64,000 nt of DNA from Alteromonas sp. KUL42 (GTDB taxonomy: Bacteria > Pseudomonadota > Gammaproteobacteria > Enterobacterales > Alteromonadaceae): NCBI RefSeq assembly GCF_006538325.1, contig NZ_BJKK01000015.1, forward strand, positions 1-64,000, given 5' to 3'. Numbering within the stretch: position 1 is the first letter of the stretch; the number at the start of each line of letters is the position of its first letter. Below the pieces are notes generated by a model, which did no database searches, had not been told where the DNA came from, and was given only the letters and a program-made list of their open reading frames with translations. Of this stretch, positions 54,751 through 64,000 are shown one piece after another. Position numbers and translations under genes: made by a program.

Positions 54751-56172
54751 TTAGCGCTTTGATGGTGTGATCTGTTTTATAAACTCTGTCAGTTTTCTAA
54801 GTTGATTTCTCTTTGCATCATTTAACTCAAACGACGCATTTACTCTAAAACAATGGTTAAACTCATCGTTAAGACTAAATAATTTTCCCGGTGCAACCGT
54901 AATGTATAGGCGTAATGCTTCATGATAAATATCCATTGCATCAACACTTAAGTGACATTCTATCCATAAGAAGTAGCCGCCTTCATGAATGTAGATCTTG
55001 GCAACGCCATCAAGCGCTTCGTTTAAAAACGCAAACATGGCTTTTTTGCGTGCTACTAGCTTTTTGCGTAACTGCTTTAAATGTAATTCATAGTTCTTAG
55101 TCGACAAGTAATCGACCAAAGACAGCTGTATAGGTGCACTGGTTTCAAAAGTGCTCATAAGTTGTTGCTTCTGAATGCTGAGTGCTCGTGCGCCTGCGGC
55201 AACCCACCCTATGCGAAACCCTGCAACTAAAGATTTAGAGAAAGAAGAACACAGCATGCTACTGCTATTGTGCATGTAATGTTTAATGGGAAGAGGAGAT
55301 TTGTTGGTATTATTAGCCGTACTGTACAACTCTGCATATACATCATCTTCAATTAGGGCAACCTGATATTTTTCCATCAAGTCAGCCACTTGCTGCTTTT
55401 TAGTTTCCGATAATGAATATCCCATTGGGTTTTGAAAATTAGACATTAACCAACAGGCTTTGACTGAGTGAGTTTGTAAAGCGCGTTCTAGCGCAGCGAC
55501 ATCAAGCCCTGTGGTTGGTGACACCTTTATGGTGATGGCCTTTAACCCTAGTCGTTCTAGCGCTTGCATAGCACCATAAAAGGTTGGTGATTCAACGATT
55601 ACCCAATCGCCAGGTTGTGTGCACGCTTGTAAACTGAGACTTAGTGCTTCGAGAGCGCCCGCAGTAATGACTATTTCGTCAGGTGATATACTAATGCCTC
55701 GGGCTGCATAGCGTTTAGCAATAAGCTTGCGCAACTCTGCATTGCCTGGAGGTAAATTATCAAGCGCACTGGTTAGCGATATCTGTTTGGCCGCAGCCGC
55801 TACTGATTTATTAAGATGTTGTCTGGGGTAGAGACTAGGGTCGGGATAGGCGAACCCTAAGCTCAACATATGCGGGTTTTTCGAGGCCTGTAAAACGTCA
55901 AATACAAAGTCATTAATACTCACCGATTCAGAGGTTTGAACAAGCGGTCGGTTACCTACTAAGTTCTTCGCCGTAACGACATAGCCTGAGCGCTCTTGTG
56001 AGCTGATATATCCTTGACTCTCTAGAATTTGATAAGCGTGAAGCACCGTCATTAAGCTATAGCCCGACTCCGCTGACTTTTTACGCAAAGAAGGGAGCTT
56101 TTCATTTTCCAACCAAACACCGCTTTCAATTTGCGTTTTGAGCTGGTGGGCTAAAATTTCGTACTTGGCCAT
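54751..56172 (-). CDS. MocR/PdxR-type regulator (GntR HTH plus aminotransferase-like domain)
   Basis: 473 aa. A GntR winged helix is at the start (YEILAHQLKTQIESGVWLENEKLPSLRKK, VLHAYQILESQGYISSQERSGYVV). A PLP class I aminotransferase-fold domain follows, with LDNLPPGNAELRKLIAKRY, MSNFQNPMGYSL, ALIEDDVYAELY and CSSFSKSLVAGFRIGWVAAG, whose Lys binds PLP. Such proteins sense PLP or amino acids. No obvious target gene lies beside it. It may act on ccoG 89 bp downstream, or on something distant. Confidence 0.92.
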   Translation of the reverse strand: MAKYEILAHQLKTQIESGVWLENEKLPSLRKKSAESGYSLMTVLHAYQILESQGYISSQERSGYVVTAKNLVGNRPLVQTSESVSINDFVFDVLQASKNPHMLSLGFAYPDPSLYPRQHLNKSVAAAAKQISLTSALDNLPPGNAELRKLIAKRYAARGISISPDEIVITAGALEALSLSLQACTQPGDWVIVESPTFYGAMQALERLGLKAITIKVSPTTGLDVAALERALQTHSVKACWLMSNFQNPMGYSLSETKKQQVADLMEKYQVALIEDDVYAELYSTANNTNKSPLPIKHYMHNSSSMLCSSFSKSLVAGFRIGWVAAGARALSIQKQQLMSTFETSAPIQLSLVDYLSTKNYELHLKQLRKKLVARKKAMFAFLNEALDGVAKIYIHEGGYFLWIECHLSVDAMDIYHEALRLYITVAPGKLFSLNDEFNHCFRVNASFELNDAKRNQLRKLTEFIKQITPSKR

Positions 56173-56290
56173 GTTTATATGTGCAACTAACTAAAAGTGT
56201 AAAGTATAACAATATGCTGATTAATCTGTTATGAAATATAAATCACAGTTTTACTTTTTTGCTTTTATATATGATGACGTAACGACGACA

Positions 56291-56893
56291 TTACGACGGC
56301 ACTCCGACCACGACGTAACGAAAAGGAGGGTTAATATCTAAGCTATGAAAGGGGTAGCAGGTAACTAAGTGTATTTCGTTACTATCGCGGTTAATAAACC
56401 AGCTTTCCATTCGTGTATCTATGATGTGGGTATTAACGACCTTATATTGCCGCCATATGCTCGCGCTACTTTGAATTGAAAACGTCTCGCCTACAAAGAG
56501 CTTTTCAAGTAGTGAGAAGTGTGTGTCGCGATGCCCATTAATTACCATAGTGCCCAATTCATGAGGAAGCGCTGTACCATCCATGTGACCTGGGCCAAAA
56601 GCAAGACTACTTCCGTGACTGCCAGCTAATACATATAAATCTTCATTCAAGGAAGGAAAATTTAACCTTGCCACTGGCCAAGTGTCAGCCCATGGCCACG
56701 GTGTAGTAATGTTTCGTTCGCTATTATTGGCGCTAAATTCCAATGTATCTTGCCATGCACTAGCAATTAAATACTGTGCCAGTAGGGCTTTTCCTGTTAT
56801 CCATGCGGTGTTCCCCCAGCACGCAATAGTAAACAGGATGAGCGCCAATAGTGACATTTTAAGTGGAGAGTGAATTATGCTTGTTTTCGCCAT
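56291..56893 (-). CDS. Class GN sortase (marine proteobacterial type)
   Basis: 200 aa from ATG 56893 (MAKTSIIHSPLK), two bases after the stop of the VIT/VWA gene. An N-terminal membrane anchor is followed by the sortase core: MVINGHRDTHFSLLEKL (catalytic His), EIHLVTCYPF (catalytic Cys) and PPFRYVVVG (catalytic Arg). Gram-negative sortases of this kind sit beside one dedicated target. The target is the gene directly upstream, so a two-gene leftward operon is clear. Confidence 0.93.
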   Translation of the reverse strand: MAKTSIIHSPLKMSLLALILFTIACWGNTAWITGKALLAQYLIASAWQDTLEFSANNSERNITTPWPWADTWPVARLNFPSLNEDLYVLAGSHGSSLAFGPGHMDGTALPHELGTMVINGHRDTHFSLLEKLFVGETFSIQSSASIWRQYKVVNTHIIDTRMESWFINRDSNEIHLVTCYPFHSLDINPPFRYVVVGVPS

Positions 56894-56895
56894 TT

Positions 56896-59127
56896 TCAGT
56901 CTTGAACTCTGCCCTTGTTTACGAGCAAGAGTAAGGTAGCTCCTATCATGCCCATAACGCCCAGCCAAAATGTAATAGGTGCCATGGTACTCGTTCGGGC
57001 AAACGTCATTGGAGTTCCGTGAGGAACAACATTAGCAATGGCTTCACTTTGCACAGACTGATCTTGAGGGCGACTGTGCGCTTGTTCCTTAGCGATAAAA
57101 GCGGTAAAACGGGTGAGTAATTGATGGGCTAACGCCACGTCGAGAACAGCGTCTTTAACTGATGCTTTGTTCAATTCTCCTCGTCTACCTTTATCTTCAA
57201 TATCCGCCACTTTTTGTCTTGCCCATAGTGTGCCAAGTCGGTTACTCGATACATTACTCGTTGCTTGAACATTGGTTTGCCATGCCCGCTGTTCAATATT
57301 TCCAGCAACATTTAAAGAGGTTAAGGGGGCGGTTAATTTCGCATAAGACAGCAATGCTTCAGAGTAGAATAAGTCAGGCACTCTAGCTGGGTAGGCTTCA
57401 GTATGGTCAGGCCATGCTATTTCTATATTAGTTGCTGCAACGTGATTTAATTTATGAAAAAGCCGACTCATCTTACTGTGGACTTCTGAAGTAGTACTTA
57501 TTAGCTCATAACTTCCTCTGCCTAACTGCGCCGCTTTTGTCATAAAAAAGCTGTTGGGCGCACTGCCAATACCCACTGTAAATAGTCTTGCATGGTTACT
57601 AGGCGCATTTATAAGGTCGAACAACATCTCTTCGTTGCCTATCGCACCATCGGTGATAAACACAATTTGCTGAAGGCGCTCAGAGTGTTTCATCTGGGAA
57701 TAGGCTGCTCTGAGGGCTGGGTACATTTGCGTTCCCCCGTCAGCATTGAGCGAAGCTACCCACTGTTGCGCCTGACTTTTCTGTTCACTATTTGCTTGTG
57801 TTAATTGATAACTGAAAGGCGTGAAGTCATTGTTGAAGGCAATAATGTTAAAGTGATCTTCTGGGGACAATTGTTCAATGGCCATGGCCAAGCTGGTTTT
57901 TGCCTGCACAATAGACTGACCTTGCATCGAGCCTGAAACATCGATAACGAAGATGATGTCTTTCGCCATGCGGTGTTTCACTGCGTTATCTGGTGGTAGC
58001 ATCATAAACATCGCATAGGTCTCATCTTCCATTTGCTGTTGAAATATTGCGGCGCGGGGTTGGTCAGATGGCACGGGCTTCCATTGCAATACAAGGTCTC
58101 TGTCCATTTCTACCCACTCATCGCTAAACGCTACACGGTAGTGATCATTTGCTTCTGAAACATCAATGCTGTGATTTTTTGATTCAATAGACGCGAGCGA
58201 CATGCCGCTTTGCAGTTTGATATTAATGCGCATTGGATTATGCAGTGAAGTGCGCAATACAGTGTGAGCCGAATTTTCAGGTGGATTCATGGGTAGATTC
58301 TTAGGTAGACCCTTAGGTAGATCACGCAGCTTCTCCCCCAAAGAAGGAGTGTCTACTGCAAATGATGACGCATCAAAAGAGCGTGTTTTATGTGTTGGTG
58401 TAATCATCGGTGGCGTTATATAAGGTGCATCAGGTACCTCGTTTGTTGCTTTTGCCCAGCCGAAATTGTTGGTTATTATCTCTTCTTCTAAGGTGCTTTT
58501 ATCCTGTTCAGGACTTTCTTTTATTTCATCTAGTGGTATGCCAGAAATAAAACGCGGTGTTAGTGTTGTGGGTAATCGCCACTCGAACACGCCGTCCTGA
58601 TATGTCGCTGTATCTACAAACGTTAACTTTACTTCAATTAGCTGATTGGGCCCTATATTAGCTACGTTTTGGGTGAATAGGTTGTCGCGTTGTTGCGTGG
58701 TAAGTGCGGCTTGTTGCCCATTTATCTTGGCCTTTTTGTAAATATGTTCTGCCTCAGCACGTTCTTTTATTTCTCCTACAATAACCCTTTCACCAATAAC
58801 GAGTTCCATATGGTGAATAGCGGCGCGGGTTGGCAATGGAAAAACATACACGCCTTCTGCCCAATGTTCTGATGCGTTTTTAAACCGTTGTACGTAATTG
58901 GTGGTGGCCACAAGACCAGTGATATCTACGGTTACCTCGGTATCGATGTGCAAGGATTTTATTGGACGCCCAGACGTTGAGGTAAGTGTTAGATGTCCTG
59001 CTTTTGCAGGTATCTTATTTTCTATCTCTATTTCAGTACTTAAACTAGACGTTGATATAGTCAGTAGAATTAGTAGCGTGAACAACGCACAAAACGTGTA
59101 ATGCTGAGGTTGAAGTCGAAAGCGCAT
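56896..59127 (-). CDS. VIT and VWA domain protein, marine sortase target
   Basis: 743 aa. A signal sequence is followed by a VIT domain (VTVDITGLVATTNYVQRFKNAS) and a von Willebrand A domain with the MIDAS motif DIIFVIDVSGSMQGQS and ITDGAIGNEEMLFDL. The C-terminal tail has a sorting-signal layout: a short motif (FARTSTMAP), a hydrophobic helix (ITFWLGVMGMIGATLLLL) and a basic end (NKGRVQD). It matches the target family of marine proteobacterial sortases, which would be fixed to a cell surface anchor by the neighbouring sortase. It probably binds or senses a surface ligand through VWA. Confidence 0.92.
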   Translation of the reverse strand: MRFRLQPQHYTFCALFTLLILLTISTSSLSTEIEIENKIPAKAGHLTLTSTSGRPIKSLHIDTEVTVDITGLVATTNYVQRFKNASEHWAEGVYVFPLPTRAAIHHMELVIGERVIVGEIKERAEAEHIYKKAKINGQQAALTTQQRDNLFTQNVANIGPNQLIEVKLTFVDTATYQDGVFEWRLPTTLTPRFISGIPLDEIKESPEQDKSTLEEEIITNNFGWAKATNEVPDAPYITPPMITPTHKTRSFDASSFAVDTPSLGEKLRDLPKGLPKNLPMNPPENSAHTVLRTSLHNPMRINIKLQSGMSLASIESKNHSIDVSEANDHYRVAFSDEWVEMDRDLVLQWKPVPSDQPRAAIFQQQMEDETYAMFMMLPPDNAVKHRMAKDIIFVIDVSGSMQGQSIVQAKTSLAMAIEQLSPEDHFNIIAFNNDFTPFSYQLTQANSEQKSQAQQWVASLNADGGTQMYPALRAAYSQMKHSERLQQIVFITDGAIGNEEMLFDLINAPSNHARLFTVGIGSAPNSFFMTKAAQLGRGSYELISTTSEVHSKMSRLFHKLNHVAATNIEIAWPDHTEAYPARVPDLFYSEALLSYAKLTAPLTSLNVAGNIEQRAWQTNVQATSNVSSNRLGTLWARQKVADIEDKGRRGELNKASVKDAVLDVALAHQLLTRFTAFIAKEQAHSRPQDQSVQSEAIANVVPHGTPMTFARTSTMAPITFWLGVMGMIGATLLLLVNKGRVQD

Positions 59128-59454
59128 ATTGGATTCAGGGCAGGTGAGTCATAGTGACATTAAAACTATAAAAAGTGTCCTCACCTCATATCTAATATGG
59201 ATTTTTGATAACCAATTTAGGCAAAATAGGGCGAATTTAGAACAAATGTGGCCGCTTCACGCGTATCTACTGAATGCTAGACAATACATAAGTAGCAAAA
59301 AAGTTAGACGATTGAGTACTAAATACGGTTGGGCGTAAACTAAAGACGGCCGTTTTTAAAACGCCCGTCTTTAAATGACATGTTTTATGTGAAGCTGTCG
59401 TAGAAACAATTTGTCAAAAATTAGTTTAAACGTGGTAGTGGAGCATCTACTGAG
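59128..59454. other. Intergenic region upstream of the VIT/VWA gene
   Basis: About 330 bases with the promoter of the leftward sortase pair and the 3' end of the lipoprotein gene. A 69-codon plus-strand frame at 59129 overlaps nothing but lacks any family resemblance or a ribosome site, and I do not accept it. The terminator-like palindrome at 59342 is listed separately. Confidence 0.5.
59342..59372 (-). terminator. Palindrome after the kelch-like lipoprotein gene
   Basis: AAAGACGG-C-CGTTTT and AAAACG-C-CCGTCTTT form an almost perfect inverted repeat with one mismatch. The stem ends in T-rich bases on the minus strand. It lies about 80 bases past the gene's stop. Confidence 0.7.
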
Positions 59455-61262
59455 CTAGTACAACTGAGCCATAGTTGGATCTGTTTTCCAGTTGAGTTCC
59501 GGATTTGCGGATTGTACCCATTGTGTACCATCTTTAGAATTCCATAACTCTGCTGGTGAAGTACTATTGTAAAGAATCAACTTCCCTTCATGAGACTCAA
59601 CACTAATGTCTTGTGCCATTCTAGGTAAAGCTGGGGCTTCAAGAAGTTGCCAGTTTACACCATCTTCGCTTATGTGAACGGAGTTGAAATTAGAGCGAAA
59701 ATCAGAGCCGCCAATCAAATAATGTTTACTTCCATGTTCAACTACACGACTCATTAATCTTCCTGCTATTGGCAATGATGGCGTTTCGATTTGCCAATTA
59801 ACTCCATCACTCGTTGAGTAGATTGATTGGTTAATATTGTCGCTGCTAGGGTATTCGTACCCGCCAAACAAAATAATTTTTCGTCTTTTACATACAATTC
59901 ATACAGAGCAATAGCATCAAACAACGGGGTCTGTTGCTCAATATTCCATGAAATACCATCTCTCGTACCAAATATATTTGTCTTGCGCGTGTTAAAGTCA
60001 TCAGCAAACACATAAAGCTTGTCATTGAAAACGATAGCTTTTCCTATTTCGCCAAAAAGAAATGGTGCTTCGGATACTAAAAGCTCCCAATTCGTACCAT
60101 CTGAAGATTGCCAAACATCCCATTTAAAATTGTATGCGCCTCTAGTACCACTTCCTTCATTTCCACCGATTAAATAAAGGTTTTCACCGTATTCAACAAG
60201 CTGAAAATCTGACCGCGCTGAAAAAGCTGCATTTTGTGCCTCAATTTGCCAATCTATACCGTCTTCACTCGACCAAATATCATTGAACCAAATAACCTCA
60301 TCGTTGCTGTTTTGGCCTTGCTCAAAGCGCCAACCACCTATATACCAGAGCTTTCCTTTGAATTTAATCATTCGAGCCCCCAGTCTCGTTCCAAAAGGTG
60401 GTTCTGAAGGTTCGATTAAAAAAGGCTCGGTTTTATATTGCTCGGATTCTAAAGTTAAATATTGAGCGTTCTGTGTTTGAGGTACGCTAATAAGTTTTTC
60501 TGAATTTAGATCGAGGTTAAAAATGTTTGTGTTACTGCAAGTTTGTAAGTTTTCTTGATAGCATTCTGGAGTGTCCGAGACAATAAGAGTAAGACCAGTG
60601 TCTATTGACTGCCATGTGATATTCATTGTATTGGTTTCAAAATCAACCATCAGGCCGTCAACAATTCGCTTAACTGTGACTTCGAAATCTATTGTAGTTT
60701 CAAGATGCAAATAGTTTTCAGGGATCAATGCAGAAATAAGACTTGTACCAATTGCCTTTGCGGCTAGTTCACCTGTTTGAGGGTTGACTTCCACAACAGA
60801 ATCTTCACTTGATGAAAATACTACTCCCTCTATATTTACCGCAATTGCTTCTTCATTGAGAATATCGTTATGTATAGTCGGGCCTTCATATATAAGGGTT
60901 ACGTTTTCTTGAGTAAAACTGAATTGAGTCTGCGGATATTTTTGAACTGTGAGTTGATACGATGCTGACGTTGAAAGATAGTTTTCGTTTCCAGCTTTTG
61001 TCACACTAATGGTGGAAACGCCATCATCAAGAAAAGTCATAGCGCCAGTTGTACTGTCAATCGAAACTATATCAGGGTTTGAACTAGACCAACTTAACGT
61101 GCCATTTCCTGACCCTCCCGAAAGCGTATTAGAGAAATTATTGCTATCAATAAAGATGACAGGGGCTTGCATTGAAAACTCAAGCGGCGCTTGCTCTCGC
61201 AAGGATGAATCAGAATTACACCCACAAATAAAAAAGCAAATGGAAAACCATATATATCTCAT
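59455..61262 (-). pseudogene. Kelch/Ig-like repeat lipoprotein, frameshifted
   Basis: Reads MRYIWFSICFFICGCNSDSS with a lipobox (GC), then an Ig/Big_2-like stretch (SGGSGNGTLSWSSSNPDIVS and similar) and kelch-like units such as IWSSEDGIDWQIE and VWQSSDGTNWELL. The first frame (59766-61262) runs into unrelated residues. The second (59455-59871) resumes FGGYEYPSSDNINQSIYSTSDGVNWQIE. A one-base shift at the T run at 59877-59881 links them. Probable outer-membrane lipoprotein with a beta-propeller. Function unknown. Confidence 0.8.
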
Positions 61263-61466
61263 AATTAAATCCTTTTAAATCGGTGTATTAGATGAACATT
61301 TCAAACCCTTCTGATTAACCAACGATACACTAATATTGTTCTACTTTTAACTAAATTAACCTTGCACCAATTAGCTTACAAAACCAATGAATACTGTTCC
61401 ACGCGGTTTTAGGGCATTTTTCTCGGGTATCATTCTCTCGCGGATAGTATTCTTTGTTTGATTTGT

Positions 61467-61500
61467 GTGCACAAGGGCTTATGAGAAAGCCCTTGTGCAC
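61467..61500. terminator. Strong hairpin downstream of cysI
   Basis: GTGCACAAGGGCTT (61467-61480) pairs perfectly with AAGCCCTTGTGCAC (61487-61500), loop of six. It lies 11 bases beyond the cysI stop. Weak T-runs on either side. Confidence 0.75.
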
Positions 61501-61511
61501 TTTGACAACAA

Positions 61512-63203
61512 CTACATATAAAAGTCTTCAGGGGCGTGAGTAACGGGAAGCACAATATGCGTTTCAACACAAAAGTCACCAAACCCAATAGTCGTGTCTG
61601 GGTAGCTGGCCCATTTCCCTATCAGTTCATCCAATGTTGCAAGAATCTGGTTTATGGGAGCATTACTCGAAAATAAACGAGGAATACGCGTACCAATGCT
61701 GTTGCCTCCTAAGTACATATCGTAACGTCCTAAAGCTCTTCCAACTAACCCAACTTCTGCGAGCATTGCTCGGCCGCATCCATTGGGACAGCCTGTAATA
61801 CGGAAAATGAAACTGCGATCGCCAATATCATGTTTGTCTAGCAAACGCTCTATCTCAAGGCTCACATCAGGCAAAACCCGTTCTGCTTCTGCCATCGCCA
61901 AAGGGCAGGTGGGAAATGATACGCATGCCATTGACGCTTTGCGCTGTTCTGTCACTGATGTATCAATCAGTCCGTAATCTACAGCCAATTGGTGAATTGT
62001 CGCCTTATCTTCTTCCTGAACATTAGCAATGATGAGGTTCTGATTGGGGGTTAGTCGAAAGTCGCCCTTATGCACAGCCGCAATGGCGGCGACACCCGCC
62101 TTTTGCTTTTTCATTTCGTTATCTAATAAACGCCCACTGGGAATAAATAGTGTCAGGTGATAGGCATTATCGATACCAGCTACCCAGCCAATGCGGTCGC
62201 CTCGACCAGTGAATTCCGTAGGCCGAGACGCTTCAAACGTTATTGCAGCGCGTTTTTCTACTTCTTGTTTGAAAGCAGCAGTTCCAACTCGCTCTAGCGT
62301 GTATTTGGTTTTTGCATTGCGTCGGTTCGTTCTATTTCCCCAGTCGCGTTGTGTAGACACTACGGCTTCTGCTACCTTTAATACATCTTGAGTTTTGACA
62401 AAACCAAAGTCAGTTGCTGTACGTGGCCAGGTTGTGGTGTCGCCGTGTGTCATGGCAAGTCCACCACCCACTAGCACGTTAAAACCTGTAAGCTCCCCGT
62501 TTTCACCAATGGCAATAAAATTCAGGTCGTTTGCGTGAATATCTACATCGTTTTGCGGAGGAATAACCACCGTGGTTTTAAACTTACGCGGAAGGTAAGT
62601 GTTGCCTAAAATTGTTTCATTCTCATCATCACGTTGCACTTTTTCGCCGTCTAACCAAATTTCCGCGTAGGCATTGGTTTTTGGAAGCAAGTGTTCAGAT
62701 ATCCGTTTTGCCCATTCGTAGGCTTGTTGATGCAATTCACTTTCTACTGGGTTAGATGTACACAATACATTTCGGTTTACGTCACCTGCGGTTGCCTTAG
62801 CATCAAGTCCTAAAGAGTGCAAAAGCTGATGAACGGGTTTTATATTGCGTTTGAGCACGCCGTGTAGTTGGACAGCTTGACGATTGGTTATGCGAATAGA
62901 TCCATATTCCGTGTGTATTGAAGCGAACTCGTCAATACCTAACCATTGTTTTGGAGTAATAATACCTCCTGGAAGCCTAATGCGTAGCATGACTGTATGT
63001 AAAGGCTCTAACTTTTGCTTCAAGCGTTCTTGACGAATGTCTCGATTGTCTTGCTGGTACATGCCATGAAAGCGGATGAGCTGGAAATTATCGCCTTGAA
63101 AACCTCCAGATAGTTGATCTTGTAGGTCATCAGAAATGGTGCCTCTAAGTAAGTTGCTCTGCGCTTTTAATCGCTCGTTGTCTGATAGCTTCTGCTTGCT
63201 CAT
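61512..63203 (-). CDS. cysI: Sulfite reductase hemoprotein beta subunit
   Basis: 563 aa from ATG 63203 ([21 protein letters not shown]). An upstream start would add 13 residues of unlike text. The two nitrite/sulfite reductase repeats are visible. [15 protein letters not shown] opens the first, and the siroheme and [4Fe-4S] ligands are in [18 protein letters not shown] and [22 protein letters not shown]. It reduces sulfite to sulfide with electrons from the flavoprotein subunit CysJ. No cysJ lies in the window. An EAL protein is the next gene upstream. Confidence 0.94.
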   Translation of the reverse strand: MSKQKLSDNERLKAQSNLLRGTISDDLQDQLSGGFQGDNFQLIRFHGMYQQDNRDIRQERLKQKLEPLHTVMLRIRLPGGIITPKQWLGIDEFASIHTEYGSIRITNRQAVQLHGVLKRNIKPVHQLLHSLGLDAKATAGDVNRNVLCTSNPVESELHQQAYEWAKRISEHLLPKTNAYAEIWLDGEKVQRDDENETILGNTYLPRKFKTTVVIPPQNDVDIHANDLNFIAIGENGELTGFNVLVGGGLAMTHGDTTTWPRTATDFGFVKTQDVLKVAEAVVSTQRDWGNRTNRRNAKTKYTLERVGTAAFKQEVEKRAAITFEASRPTEFTGRGDRIGWVAGIDNAYHLTLFIPSGRLLDNEMKKQKAGVAAIAAVHKGDFRLTPNQNLIIANVQEEDKATIHQLAVDYGLIDTSVTEQRKASMACVSFPTCPLAMAEAERVLPDVSLEIERLLDKHDIGDRSFIFRITGCPNGCGRAMLAEVGLVGRALGRYDMYLGGNSIGTRIPRLFSSNAPINQILATLDELIGKWASYPDTTIGFGDFCVETHIVLPVTHAPEDFYM

Positions 63204-63368
63204 GATGGCGCTTTCCACGTCACTAAAAAGGCATATTGTCAAATGTGAAAAGCGGCCTGAATAGGTACAGATTGACGCTTAAATTTGATAACAGCATAGA
63301 AGCATAGCCTGTTGTTCAAACCTAATGTGCAAAATAGAAAGGTCAATTTGGATATTTGCCTAACCATA

Positions 63369-64000
63369 TTATCGCAAGTACAGTTTTGCAAAATCCTCAA
63401 ATTGCATGGGCTTAGCGAAGTGATAACCTTGTAGAACATTAACGCCTTCTGCGACTAATTTATCTGCTTGCTCACTGGTTTCGACGCCTTCAGCTACTGT
63501 TGAGAGGTTGACCGCTTGGGCAATGTTGATAATGCCCGCTATCATTGACTGCTGACCTTGAGCACTTAAATCATCCACAAAGGCTTTGTCGATTTTAAGT
63601 ACATCAAAGGGGAGCTCACGTAAGTAGCTCAACGACGAATAGCCTGTGCCGAAGTCATCCAATGCCACTTGAAAACCCTGTTCCTGAATTTTCTTTAGTT
63701 GTACTTTTGATTCTTGTAAATCGTGGATAAGTACGGTTTCCGTTATCTCAAGAGTAAACAGGCGAGTTGGGAGGTCGTAAGCTTCAAATACCGATACGGT
63801 ATCTTCAACAAACGTTGAGCGAGTAAATTCCCATGCCGATACGTTTATTGACACTCTTATGTTATTTTCAATTAAGAAAGATTTAAACGGTGATAACAGC
63901 ATTGCCGTTTTGCGTTGAACCAAGGCACCTAATTCGTGAATTAGGCCAAAGCTTTCAGCAATGTGAATAAACTCAGGTGGCGGTACAAATTGGCCTGCTT
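63369..64000 (-). CDS. EAL-domain protein, C-terminal part (runs off the window)
   Basis: The frame is open to the right edge, with EFIHIAESFGLIHELGALVQ before the residues in view. It continues INVSAWEFTRSTF, FTLEITETVL, ALDDFGTGYSSLSYLRELPFDVLKIDKAFVDDL, GIINIAQAVNLSTVAEGVET and GVNVLQGYHFAKPM, the conserved C-terminal half of an EAL phosphodiesterase domain that breaks down cyclic di-GMP. N-terminal sensor or GGDEF domains, if any, lie outside. Whether it is active cannot be judged from the visible part alone. Confidence 0.92.
   Translation of the reverse strand, partial: AGQFVPPPEFIHIAESFGLIHELGALVQRKTAMLLSPFKSFLIENNIRVSINVSAWEFTRSTFVEDTVSVFEAYDLPTRLFTLEITETVLIHDLQESKVQLKKIQEQGFQVALDDFGTGYSSLSYLRELPFDVLKIDKAFVDDLSAQGQQSMIAGIINIAQAVNLSTVAEGVETSEQADKLVAEGVNVLQGYHFAKPMQFEDFAKLYLR

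Noticed and set aside
59129..59338. 69-codon plus-strand ORF upstream of the VIT/VWA gene
   Set aside because: No ribosome site, no family resemblance, and it covers the promoter of the opposite-strand operon.
1..64000. CRISPR array or complete prophage
   Set aside because: No regularly spaced repeats with unique spacers, and no phage structural genes. The serine recombinase island has no virion modules.

Overview
The window looks like chromosome of a marine gammaproteobacterium of the Alteromonas type. This rests on the gene set (nadA beside tRNA genes, TonB-dependent receptor, two RND efflux systems, pqiABC, a marine-type sortase with its VIT/VWA partner, GGDEF/EAL proteins) and on the proteobacterial form of the proteins. 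No rRNA, CRISPR array or replication origin was seen.

Left edge (1-1660): end of a tRNA-Lys array, a duplicated tRNA tail with a string of small hairpins, then nadA. 1661-1751 is tRNA-Ser(GGA), the attachment site of a roughly 9.9 kb AT-rich island (about 1746-11682). The island carries a large serine recombinase (frameshifted), a small coupled ORF, an XRE regulator, a HEPN-domain protein, a winged-helix protein, a retron-type reverse transcriptase with a convincing msr-msd region in front of it, a hypothetical gene, a decayed IS5-family element, and a two-gene module with a FAD/NAD-binding protein. Both island ends share a 9-bp core. Joining them rebuilds a dyad-symmetric attP of about 53 bp. 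The retron plus HEPN/winged-helix cargo is the best candidate for a little-described (defence) system.

11690-18800 is ordinary accessory chromosome: a periplasmic solute-binding protein, an AraC-type regulator, a DUF2306 membrane protein, a lipid A phosphoethanolamine transferase (eptA-like) with dgkA, a patatin-like phospholipase and a VOC protein.

19000-33900 is one long, tightly packed catabolic operon. It starts with a PrpR-like sigma-54 activator preceded by a possible sigma-54 promoter. There follow a TonB receptor, a class III CoA-transferase, an HMG-CoA-lyase-like enzyme, hydantoinase/oxoprolinase A and B, an isochorismatase-family amidohydrolase, LeuC/LeuD-like hydratase subunits, a ketopantoate-reductase-like protein and a VOC protein. 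Read as chemistry, this is a route that opens a cyclic imide or hydantoin-like ring, removes the amide, hydrates the unsaturated diacid, activates it with CoA and cleaves it to a 2-oxoacid and an acyl-CoA. The substrate is not shown by the sequence.

33900-64000 is mostly housekeeping and envelope functions: asd, a CBS protein, two RND efflux operons (one with a divergent TetR), a GNAT enzyme, pqiABC translationally coupled to a GGDEF gene, a yybP-ykoY (Mn2+) riboswitch with mntP, ccoG, a MocR regulator, sortase plus VIT/VWA target, a kelch-like lipoprotein, cysI, and the C-terminal part of an EAL protein running off the right edge.

Five genes (recombinase, DUF2306, eptA with two breaks, GGDEF, kelch-like lipoprotein) are broken by single-base shifts that all fall at or beside A or T runs. 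Residual sequencing indels are therefore a serious alternative to real gene decay.
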